From: Saprospirales bacterium
GTDB taxonomy: Bacteria > Bacteroidota > Bacteroidia > Chitinophagales > Saprospiraceae
DNA: 64,000 nucleotides
Direction: 5' to 3'
Assembly: GCA_002698985.1 (NCBI GenBank)
Contig: PAAY01000045.1
Coordinates: 1-64,000, forward strand
Each line of letters starts with the position of its first letter. Within the stretch, counting starts at the first letter, position 1. A program made the position numbers and the translations under genes. Of the stretch, positions 50,701-60,500 are shown in pieces. Under the pieces are notes generated by a model. The model was not told the DNA's origin and ran no database searches. It saw only the letters and a list, made by a program, of their open reading frames with translations.

Positions 50701-53700
50701 TGTACTCAAACCATTGAGGTGGAAGATACTACACCGCCAACCTTCACAGCCCCGGCTGACGCAACCCTCGACTGCCCGGATTCCTATGTGGTGGCCAATC
50801 AGGTTTGTACGACGTATATGAGTACAGATGTGCCACTACCTATATCCCCTCCAAACGGGTCCACTTTCTTTGCCTCAGAATTAGAAATTCTGGAAGAAGG
50901 GAAGATCTTGGATGTAAATGTTGTCAATGTCAAAATTGAACATACCTGGATTGGTGATATAACATTAGAATTAGAGGCTCCAGATGGAACAATGATTCCT
51001 CTGCTAGGTCCTGTGTGTGGGCCATCAACCAATCTTGAGCTAAACTTTGATGATGAAGGGAATCCGTATGTTAGCATACCTTGTCCTCCTAATGATCAAG
51101 GTTCTTATCAACCGGTGGATTTTAGTACGATGCCGCTGGCAATGCTTTATCAAAAACAAATTACAGGCACTTGGCGCTTATGGGTTGAGGATATTTTCCC
51201 ACCATCTGACGGCGGCAACCTCATCTCCTGGGGCCTCGAGATTTGCTATGTAACGCCAGCGGATGATCCTTCTTCAAATCCCTCCGTTGCAGCTCTGACA
51301 GGCGATGTTACCGATGAGTCAGACAACTGTGATCCCAACCCACAGGCCACTTTCAAGGACTACCACGCCTATAAAGATTTCAGCACCCATGCTGAGGGAG
51401 GAGGTTATAACTTCTCTTTTGGGCAATGGGCGAGTTCTGGCTCAGGACAGGTTATCGACAATTCACCAACCTCTGTTCAAATGGTCAGCCATTTGAGCGG
51501 TACCACGAATACTGACTTGAAATACAACAGCATTCCTGCTGATGGCTGGGTAGCTTTTGATTGGACCAAGACCGGAGATACGGGTGATGCATTTGCTTAT
51601 TTCGTTGGTGCTAGTGAAGTTGTATTGACGACTCCGGGTCGTGTACTAGTGCCTGTCTCATCAGGTCAGATGTTTGGCTTCAGACAAAAAGCCGATGGAG
51701 ATGCAAATACGGCAACAACAACGATTACCAACTTCGTCTTCATTGATGAATTGCAGTGCCCCATCCCTGTCGACGGCTGCCCGCGCAAATACTGTGTAGC
51801 CCGTATCTGGAGCCTTTCTGATGACTGCGGCAATGCCGCTGCCGACCAACTCCAGATCATCCGTACACAAGATGAAACGGCACCGGTCATTGACTTCCCG
51901 TCAACCATGACCGTATTGGCTGACAATGGCATTTGTGCTCCGTTCATCGACCTCGATCTTTCACAGGAAATCAGCGATGGATGTACAGCATTTGGTGATC
52001 TGATGATCTCCAATGATGCACTGATGAACTATGGAAACGGGAATGGAACTTTTGATGCGTCTGGGTACTATTCTCCGGGTACCTACAACATCCGTTTCAT
52101 TGCCAAAGATGAATGCAATAATTCGGACACCCTCGATCTCGAGTTGGAAGTGATCGATGCCCAGGCACCATCCGCTGTTTGCCACCCGACCATTACCGTC
52201 CAACTGGACAACAACGGTGAGGCAACACTTACGCCTGCCAATGTCAACAATGGCAGTACAGACAACTGCGGCATCACCAGCATGACCCTTTCTCAGAGCA
52301 TGTTCACGGTGGATGACATCGGTCAGGTTCCGGTTACGCTCAACGTGGAAGATGCAGCCGGCAACAACAATGCTTGTACGTCTATCGTAACCGTACTGGG
52401 TGGTGTGATCTTCGACGCCGGTGATGCCGGTGGCACACCGGGTGACATGGTCATGGTGCCTGTTACCGTAGAAAACTTCACGGATATCACATCCTTCCAG
52501 TTTGACATGAACATTACCGATGGCACTGTTGCTACCATCGTAGGTGTTCAGGACGTGCACCCTGACCTGACCGGTTTCTTAACTACGGTTAATTCCTCCA
52601 CCAGTGTAACTGTATCCTGGTTTGATGCCACTGTTCCCTTCGGTCAAACATTCAGCGATGGCACAGTGATCTTCAACCTGAAAGTAATGCTGGTCGGCGT
52701 AGTGGGTGCCTCCACTCCGGTTGTGCTCACCAACGAATCATCCAGCCAGTTGGTCAATGGTGGACCTGCTTCTGCCATTGTACCCACCCTGGGTCTTGCC
52801 GGAACCATTTCCATCTTGAATGCAGGCATTACCCACAACATCAACGGCTTGCTGATGCGTGAGCCCATGTGTGGCAGCGATCCCATCCACCTGGTGGATG
52901 TAACGATGACAGGAAGTGCCACCGGCAATGTGAATCCGGCAAACGGTTCATTCAGTTTCACCGTTCCGGAAAATGCCAGCGTAACCATTACGCCTACCAA
53001 GAACATCAACTGGACCAACGGTGTGACGGTAAACGATGCCTTGCTTGTACACCAGCATGCCGGTGGTTTTGCACCGCTCGGCTCACCTTACAAGATCATT
53101 GCAGCCGATGCCAACAAGGATAACCTGATTACCGTCTTTGACGCTTCTCTGATCCACCAATTGAGTATCGGTTTCATTCCGAGCTTACCTGGAAATACTT
53201 CCTGGCGCTTCGTGCCGGCCAACCCACCATTGGCCGCTCCGTTCCCGGTACCGAATGAGTTTCTCAGCTATGCCAACGTTACCGCTGACATTCTCGACGC
53301 CGACTTCATCGGTGTGAAGGTGGGCGATGTGAACTGTTCTGCTGATCCGGTTAGCCAGTTTGCAGCCGGTGTTGACGAGCGTGCAGAGAAGCTGCGTTTC
53401 AGCATCGAAGACCAGCAGATCACCGCAGGTCAGGATGTGTATGTGACCTTCGCTTCGCAAAACTTCACCAACATGAGCGGTTACCAGATGACCGTCAACT
53501 TTGATACGGAAGTGTTGCAGTACGTTGAGGCCATTCCCGGCAACCTGGTGAACATGGGCGGAGCCAACTTCAACCCATTGCGCAGCAGCGAAGGCTTGCT
53601 GGCCACCAACTGGTACAACCTCACCCCGGTTGATCTGCCTGACGGCTACGAGATGTTTACACTGCATTTCACCGCCATGCAGGACGCTGCCACCTTGTCT

Positions 53701-54081
53701 GACCTGATCAGCGTTTCTGAAGATTACATCGTAATCGAAGCTGTGAAAGGCGATGGCGAGCTGATTGGAGTAGGCGTTACTTTCGAAAATCCGACCGCTA
53801 CAGGTGAAAACCTGACCGATCGCTTTGCCCTGTACCAGAACCGTCCGAATCCTTTTGCGCACAAAACCGTAATAGGATTCCATCTGCCAACGGGCGACGA
53901 CGCAACCCTGACACTGACGGATGCTTCCGGAAAGACTCTGAAAGTGGTGAAGGGATACTACGGCGCAGGATACCACCAGGTCATCATCGATCGTGACGAT
54001 CTGCCCACACAGGGTGTGGTATTCTACCGCCTGCAAACTTCGACCAACTCCGCAGTGCGGAAGATGATACTGATGGATTAA
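47746..54081 (+). CDS. Giant T9SS adhesin with HYR repeats, P domain, cohesin and dockerin-like modules
   Basis: A 2111-residue exported protein; the signal segment lies near 25-45 (WLASFVLAFLLSNTTLNAQ). It is mostly HYR and related Ig-like repeats (pattern CPxDIV...WTEPTASDNCG...YTVTFTAVDVNGNSSTCSFTVTV) to about 1020. Then come a proprotein-convertase P-like domain (about 1033-1168, HTWIGDITLELEAPDGT), more repeats, a cohesin-like domain (about 1553-1690, starting VIFDAGDAGGTPGDMVMVPV) and a dockerin-like pair (about 1749-1811). The second dockerin loop is DANKDNLITVFDASLIHQ, with intact Ca ligands. A second cohesin-like domain (about 1876-2020) and a type A T9SS sorting domain (from NRPNPFAHKTVIGF) end the protein. 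Probable surface adhesin or scaffold; first of a four-gene rightward cluster. Confidence 0.9.
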   Translation: MVHINTPKRSAGSSSEQKARRNVLWLASFVLAFLLSNTTLNAQICCPISQPNGAIIDLSLDNTGTVEINPTLFVTYVGSPNASCLPANGGQIFLWQDITATTPFPNTVYNCAHVGTSVNVYVTLQVPGNTCPTPPVAPFVVNIVDNVPPVATFPGNVVMDADPNACSKFINSLTPLVSDNCNNSFTIEWTRSGVTPGSGTGSANGIYDVGTTTIDWNVIYLVSAGNNDTITGSTTVTINDTQNPVIAGCPGDIVQSNDAGLCNASVDWTEPTASDNCGINTFTSNISPPNTFMVGGPYTVTFTAVDVNGNSSTCSFTVTVNDTEDPTFTNQITSLIVSPSPSCEQFVDLSGTAADDNCGLNTTTYTDGLSFSITTNSGGPPPVTAANHGDPSGIYPVGDYDITFTAHDIHGNTASYTINLVVEDQQNPVAVCQSLTVGLDSTGMAVVHAADFDDGSTDNCGIDHFEIRYEPPHPHGSSNAYRDTLKLLCADVNQTYMVRFRAVDANGNTNNDNTCTVTIVDDLPPVAICQDITVDLATGASPSVDVYADSLSADAAAAMPLYYTDNGSYDNCTDPANLVFRIRKDTTGSFMPAGDPVTFDCSEVGPNLVQIRVRDNEGNLNFCQSLVTVRDVTDPTAAATPYTAYLDANGQFLVTPAHIDNGSSDDCGIVKYEISRTSSTTGFSQTGVQFTCADLSPSTIHNVWLRVMDEGDGTTGNSDVTMTTVTVVDNMAPTASCQNFTAELDATGNVTVVPDDIDDGSSDNCTITNRTVSPNMFTCADIGPNTVTLTVTDQSSNSSTCSATVTVVDNIAPVAICTNVIVAVGSNGQVDVGPGTIGALSTDNCYMSPTCTLTYTLAVDTNRDNIVDTNLPTGDPYTFDCNDVDDPGGVFVEVTVEDCHGNVATCQSTVTIIDTENPVITCPADVTIECDQSDHPDNTGYATATDNCGVDNIDWSDSQSTPVCIGTYTITRTWTATDVNGNTSTCTQTIEVEDTTPPTFTAPADATLDCPDSYVVANQVCTTYMSTDVPLPISPPNGSTFFASELEILEEGKILDVNVVNVKIEHTWIGDITLELEAPDGTMIPLLGPVCGPSTNLELNFDDEGNPYVSIPCPPNDQGSYQPVDFSTMPLAMLYQKQITGTWRLWVEDIFPPSDGGNLISWGLEICYVTPADDPSSNPSVAALTGDVTDESDNCDPNPQATFKDYHAYKDFSTHAEGGGYNFSFGQWASSGSGQVIDNSPTSVQMVSHLSGTTNTDLKYNSIPADGWVAFDWTKTGDTGDAFAYFVGASEVVLTTPGRVLVPVSSGQMFGFRQKADGDANTATTTITNFVFIDELQCPIPVDGCPRKYCVARIWSLSDDCGNAAADQLQIIRTQDETAPVIDFPSTMTVLADNGICAPFIDLDLSQEISDGCTAFGDLMISNDALMNYGNGNGTFDASGYYSPGTYNIRFIAKDECNNSDTLDLELEVIDAQAPSAVCHPTITVQLDNNGEATLTPANVNNGSTDNCGITSMTLSQSMFTVDDIGQVPVTLNVEDAAGNNNACTSIVTVLGGVIFDAGDAGGTPGDMVMVPVTVENFTDITSFQFDMNITDGTVATIVGVQDVHPDLTGFLTTVNSSTSVTVSWFDATVPFGQTFSDGTVIFNLKVMLVGVVGASTPVVLTNESSSQLVNGGPASAIVPTLGLAGTISILNAGITHNINGLLMREPMCGSDPIHLVDVTMTGSATGNVNPANGSFSFTVPENASVTITPTKNINWTNGVTVNDALLVHQHAGGFAPLGSPYKIIAADANKDNLITVFDASLIHQLSIGFIPSLPGNTSWRFVPANPPLAAPFPVPNEFLSYANVTADILDADFIGVKVGDVNCSADPVSQFAAGVDERAEKLRFSIEDQQITAGQDVYVTFASQNFTNMSGYQMTVNFDTEVLQYVEAIPGNLVNMGGANFNPLRSSEGLLATNWYNLTPVDLPDGYEMFTLHFTAMQDAATLSDLISVSEDYIVIEAVKGDGELIGVGVTFENPTATGENLTDRFALYQNRPNPFAHKTVIGFHLPTGDDATLTLTDASGKTLKVVKGYYGAGYHQVIIDRDDLPTQGVVFYRLQTSTNSAVRKMILMD

Positions 54082-54589
54082 TAGCAATGGAAGTATGCCC
54101 GGCGGATGCCGGGCATACACATACTCCTACATGGAGAAAGCTCCATGCTGAAGATAAAAGTTTGAGCTGCACACACCCGGCCGGTTTGCTGTGGCAAGCG
54201 GGCGAGAGCCCTGCCAACCACAGTAGAATTTGGCTTGGAGTGATTGCACGGTAACCTTTTAGGCCCGTGCAGCGTATCCGCATTTTGACTTGTGATCCCC
54301 TTCCCCTTTGTGTAACCATGAAAGCGGGAAGGGGAGAACAAGTTTCCTTGAGAGAAAAAACATCACGTACCTTTTCATTGCCGGATGGCTAAGCAAGAAC
54401 GCACCAGAAAAAAGGTACACGAGATAAACCGGATGGAGATCGGACCGCAAATGAACACCTGAACTCTCCAGCCGCATTTTGAAGAATTACTTGAACAAGA
54501 TTGGCAGACCTCAATCCCATGGCCCGGCTTGTATGGGTGGCGCTGCCCAAAACCGATCGTTCATTATCCAAGCCATACAACCCTACGAC
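54082..54589. other. Interval between the two giant adhesin genes
   Basis: No gene is seen. It begins with a hairpin (54093-54118). The rest has scattered imperfect GC-rich palindromes such as AAGCGGGCGAGAGCCC near 54198, but nothing that matches a known RNA. The frame open from 54479 is the in-frame extension of the next gene. Confidence 0.55.
54093..54118 (+). terminator. Hairpin after the first giant adhesin gene
   Basis: Perfect 11-base arms GTATGCCCGGC and GCCGGGCATAC around GGAT, 12 bases after the stop. No T-run follows, so termination may be partial. Confidence 0.6.
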
Positions 54590-57500
54590 ATGAAAAAGAT
54601 TCTACCCATCCTCCTGGCTTTTATCAGTCTGAGTCTGAGCCCCCTGATGTCGCAAGTGACCGTATCCGCTGAACAGGTTACCAGTTGTTCTGGAACCACC
54701 GTTACCGTGGATGTCACTGCCGACAACTGGGTGGATATCGTCAGCGCCCAATTTGGCGTCAGCTGGGACACCTCCATCGTGACCTTTTCCAGCGTTTTTG
54801 ACAACATGCCTCCAACAGCGCTGTACAATACTGACAGCACTGCGGCTGGTCATTTTCGGTTTTCCTGGTTTGACTTTTCACCTCCCATCGGGGAAACATT
54901 TCCGAATGGAACTGTGCTTTTTACCATCACCTTCAATGTAGTTGGAAACTACGGGGAGGTGAGTCCGGTAACCATCGGGGATGTTCCGGGTTTTATGATG
55001 GAAATAGCCAACACCAGTGGTATCATCCCAACAGGAGATATTGTAATCAACCAGGGTTCGGTTAGCGTTGAGGACAACACCAACCCCACACTCTCCAACT
55101 GCCCTGCTGACATCACCGTAAATGTTCCCAATGGTGTTGCTACGGCAACCGTCAACTGGGCGCCTCCAACTGCCAGCGACAACTGTCCAGGAGTGGCATT
55201 ATCCAGCACACACAATCCCGGTGATGCCTTTCCGGTGGGAATGACCACGATTACCTATACTGCCACCGACGGGGCAGGAAATACAGCCACCTGCAGCTTT
55301 GTAGTGACTGTTGTGGAAGACCCTCCACCTCCCGGAACTTTTGCCTTCATCATCAATGACCAGGAGGTAGCGTGTCCCACCTCCAGCATTTCCGTGCCGG
55401 TAAGTGTGCAGGACTTCATGAACATAGGTAGCTTCCAGTTTGGCATTGTCTGGGATGAAACCATCTTGAGCTATACCGGTGTGACCGATAACCTGCCTCC
55501 CGCAGCTTTGTACAATGCTGGCAATGCCGCCAGTGGAGAGCTGAAAGTTTCCTGGTTCGACCTGTCTGCCTCACCGGGCCTTACCCTGACGCCGCCTGAC
55601 ACGGTCATCTTCATTTTACATTTTAATATTCTTCAGAACGATTGGACCACGACAACCATCCAATTTGCAGCCTTGCCAGGTTTTCCGATAGAGGTGGCCA
55701 ATCCGGCACCGGGTGGTGTCATCCCCAACAACCAGATCACTTTCGAAGAAGGAACCATCACCAACAATGACACCATCCCCCCAGTCATCACCAACTGCCC
55801 GGACACCATCATCGTCAGCAATGATTCCACCATGTGCAGTGCCGTTGTGAGCTGGACGGAACCAACCGCCACCGACAATTGCTCAACCGTGACGGTAACC
55901 AGGTCACACAATCCTGGCGATGCTTTTCCGGTGGGCACTACTGAGGTGACGTACGTTGCCACTGATTTTGCCGGCAATACGGATACCTGCGTTTTTATCG
56001 TCATCGTAAATGACACTGAAAAACCTGTCCTCACTGACTGCCCCGGCAACATCACCCAGAGCAACGACCCCGGCGATTGCGCAGCGATAGTAACCTGGAC
56101 AGCCCCGACTGTTTCAGATAATTGTCCTGGGTGGACACTGACCAGCAACCATGATTCCGGAGATTCTTTCCCGGTGGGAACTACTACAGTTACCTACACT
56201 GCCACCGATGCAGCTGGCAACACTTCCACCTGTTCTTTCGATGTGGTCATTTCCGATACTGAAAGCCCGGTGGTGACCTGTCCCATTGACACCACCATGG
56301 TTAACGATGCCGGTGAGTGTGGTGCTGTTGTGAGTTGGACAGTTCCAACACCTACTGACAACTGTGTCGTCGACACCCTTTTCGCTGACATGCAATCCGG
56401 TGAATTCTTTGACGTCGGAACCACCACCGTAATCTATACCGCAATAGATAGTTCTGGCAATACTGCCACCTGCTCCTTTGCGGTGACGGTGACTGATGCG
56501 GAAGCCCCTAAAGCCGTCTGCCAGGATGCGGAGGCTTTTCTAGATGCTTCCGGCAATGTGACCATCACGGCTGCTGACATCAATGTTGGCTCCACCGATA
56601 ACTGCGGTGTGACAAATATGCAGGTTGCGCCTTCTTCATTCGACTGCGACAGCCTCGGACAGCGGACGGTCACCCTGACTGTTTCGGATGCAGCGGGTAA
56701 CACTTCTGAGTGCACAGCCACGGTTACCGTTGCCGATACCCTGGCGCCGACAGCCATGTGCAAAAACCTTACGGTTACACTAAGCTCAGGCGGAACGGTC
56801 AGCATCACTGCCGCGGCCATCGACAACGGCTCCACTGACAACTGTGCGGTTGACTCCCTGGCTGTGAGCCCCGCAATGTTCACCTGCAATGATATCGGAA
56901 ACAACAGCGTGACGCTATCTGCCTTCGATGCCAGTGGCAACCAGGGAACCTGCACCGCCACCGTCAAGGTTGAAGACAAGGCCTCACCCAATGCTACCTG
57001 TAAAGACATAACGGTGCAGCTCGATGGCAATGGAAACGTGGTTATCGACCCGCAACAAATCAATGACGGCTCTTCTGACAATTGTTCCATAGACTCATTG
57101 GCGGTCACCCCCAACGGATTCACCTGTGCCGACATTGGCGACAACAACGTAACCCTCATGGTTTACGACCAGAGCAATAACTCGGCTTCCTGTGGTGCTG
57201 TGGTAACGGTGGTTGACGATTCGGCACCAACCTTCACCTGTCCGGCAGATGTATTGGTAGAAGTTCCCAATTCAGTGACCGATACAGTGGTCAACAACAT
57301 CGGCCTCAGCAATGTGGCTGACAACTGTGGAGTGGATTCGACCTGGTACGCCCTCACCGGTGCCACCACCGGCAATGGCATGAACGACGCCAGCGGAACT
57401 ACCTTCAACCTGGACACCACTACCGTGACCTATTACGTGAGGGATGTCAACGGCAATGTTGACAGTTGCTCTTTCAAGGTGATCGTCGTTCAGGTGGGCC

Positions 57501-60500
57501 TGAGCCTCACCTGTCCGGCCAATGTGGTGGTTGCCAACGATCCGGATTCCTGCGGCGCTGTGGTGCTCAACATCGATCCGGTCATTACGCCACTGGACAG
57601 TTTGCAGGAAGCATTCTACACCATGATCGGCGCAACGGCAGGCAGCGGTTCCGGCTCGGCCTCCGGCAATTTCTTCAACGTGGATACCACGACGGTGACC
57701 TATACCGCCGTGAGCACCAGCAACGAGTTTTTCACCTGCCAGTTTACCGTGGTGGTACAGGATACGCAAATGCCGTATTTCCTCGATTGCCCACCGAGTT
57801 TGACAGTAGGTAACTCCCCGCTCATGTGCGGACTGAAATTCGACCCAACAGCAGTGCCCGACTTTTTCGAGAACTGCAACTATACCATCACTTCCATCCC
57901 TTCACAGGGAACCATTCTGCCGGTGGGCATTACGCCGGTGAGTGTGCAGATCGAAGATGACGCAGGCCATACGGCCATGTGCACCTACAATGTGGAAGTG
58001 ATCGACAACGAACCACCGGCCATTTCCGGTTGCCCGGCTGACATCGTTCAGGACAATGACCTCGATTCATGCAGTGCGGTGGTTAGCTGGATAGAACCGA
58101 CTGCCACCGACAATTGCGACCTGATCGCTTTCACCCCCAGCCAGGGACCCAACACCAGCTTTGCTGTAGGGGTCACTCCGGTTGAGTACGTGGCAGTTGA
58201 TGCCTCCGGCAATGTTTCGAAATGTGTATTCAATGTAACTGTTAACGACACCCAGGCTCCGCAATTGAGTGGATGTTTGGGAACCACCACCATCAATACC
58301 GATGCGGGTGAGTGCTTTGCAACAGCCAGTTGGACAGAGCCCACCGCAACGGACAACTGCGGAGTGGTCAGCCTCAATGGAACCCTGACACCGCCGGCTC
58401 AACTATCTGTAGGCCTTCACACGGCATCTTACATCGCTACCGACCCGGCCGGCAATGCAGATTCCTGTTCTTTCGACATCATCGTGGTTGACAACGAAGC
58501 GCCGACGATTTCACCGGTGCCTGCTGATGTAACCCTGGAAGCTGCACCCGATGAATGTGGGGCCACCTATTCCTGGCCTCCGGCACAGGCTTTCGACAAC
58601 TGCGGCATCGACACCTTCATGGTGTCTGTCAACAGCGGAACTTTCTTTGACATCGGAACGACGGAGGTGAAGTTCGTTGCTGCCGACATCCACGGAAATG
58701 TGACCATAGAGACTTTCAATGTGACGGTGGAAGACAACACAGCACCGGAATTCAACTGCCCCGATAATGTGGTGGTGGATGCCGAAGGTAATGTGCTGAG
58801 CGATCCCAGCGGGTTGCTGCTGGGTGTCACGCCGGTGGCCTGCGATACCGTCACCGTTGATTTTGGTGCCATCACAGCCACCGATGCCTGCGGCATTGCG
58901 ACGCTGATGCAGACATCCGGCTTGCCAACGGGCAGTAGTTTCGGCCCCGGCAGCGAGGTGATGACCTTCCTCGCCATTGACAACAACGGCAACGCCAACA
59001 CCTGCAGCTTCACCATTACGGTTGAGCCACTGGCTGCTGTCGTAGCGGATGTATTCCCGGCCGTTGCCTGCGAAGGCGAAGACGTTACTTTCTTCTCAAA
59101 TGTTTACGATACCGCCACCTACACCTGGCGGGATGCCCTCGGCTTCGTGGTGGGCACCGGCAGTGAACTCACACTTCCTTCGGTAAACCTCGGGCAGGGT
59201 GGCACCTATACCGTAGAGGTGACTTTCCCATGGGGATGCACCATCAGCGGCAGCACCTTGTTGACGGTAGCTCCCAATCCGTCCATCCTCGCTGGCGCAA
59301 ACGACATGCTTTGCCAGGGCGGCACTGCCGATCTGATGCTGACAGCAGAAGACACCGCTTTTGCCGGTGTTGTTGACTGGGTGTGGGAGTTCCCGAATGG
59401 CTCCCTGGTATTCGAGCAGAACCCAACCGTGCCACTGGCCACTTCTGATGATTCCGGAACCTACACGGTGACGGGTATTACGGATGCCGGTTGCGCAGCG
59501 AGTGCTACAATAGACGTGGAAATCAGCGACCACCCGCCCATGCCAAGTTTATTCGGAACCGAATCCGCCTCTTGTGTGGGGCAGCCAGTTGTTCTGACCG
59601 GGCAGAGCTATGTGGGAGGCACAGTCAGTTACCATTGGTATGCAGTGCCGGCTGCGGGCAGCGGCCTGACACCGATCAACAACCCGATCGTGCAGGTGAA
59701 ACCTACTGCCGCGGGAGATTACCAGTATTTCTACTATGCCGTCGTTGACGGTTGCTCGTCCGATACGGCCATGTGGGCAATAAATGTGCAAGCTCCGCCC
59801 AGCCTGTCGTTGAGTGTGACTGGCGATTTGCAGTGTGTTTCCGGAATGGATACCATCCAATTGATGGCCACCGGTCAGGCAGCTACCTGGCATTGGGAAG
59901 GGCTCAACACCGGCTTCATCTCCAACGAGCAGAACCCAATCATCCCCAACGCCACCGCTGCCAACAGCGATACCTACAAACTGACCGCCACCACCTCCAA
60001 CGGTTGTGTGAGTACGGCCAGCATCAACCTAAATATCACAAACCAGCCACCGGCTCCGACACTGACGGCTTCTGCCACCGAGCTTTGTGCAGGTGCACAA
60101 CTGACCTTAGCGGCTTCGCCGCAATACAGCAACGGGGCCCAGTACATCTGGACGGGTAACAACCTGCCGCCATTCGCACCTACGGTGCAAACGGTGACCC
60201 TGGTGCCCAATACCACCGGCAATCTGGAATACACATTTGCTGCCGTGGTGAATGGCTGTACGACCAGTGTGGCCACCGTAAACGTGTTGGTGGAAGCCAT
60301 ACCGCCGGTGGACATCACCATCGATGGCGATACGGAATGTGTGGACGGAACCACCACCGTGACACTGATTCCAAACTCCACCGGAGCCACCAGCTGGACC
60401 TGGACCAACCAGGCTGGAACCGTGGTGGGAACTGGGGAGAACCTGGTGTTCAACAATGCCACTTCGGCCAATTCCGGAACCTACACTGTCGTCGTCAGCA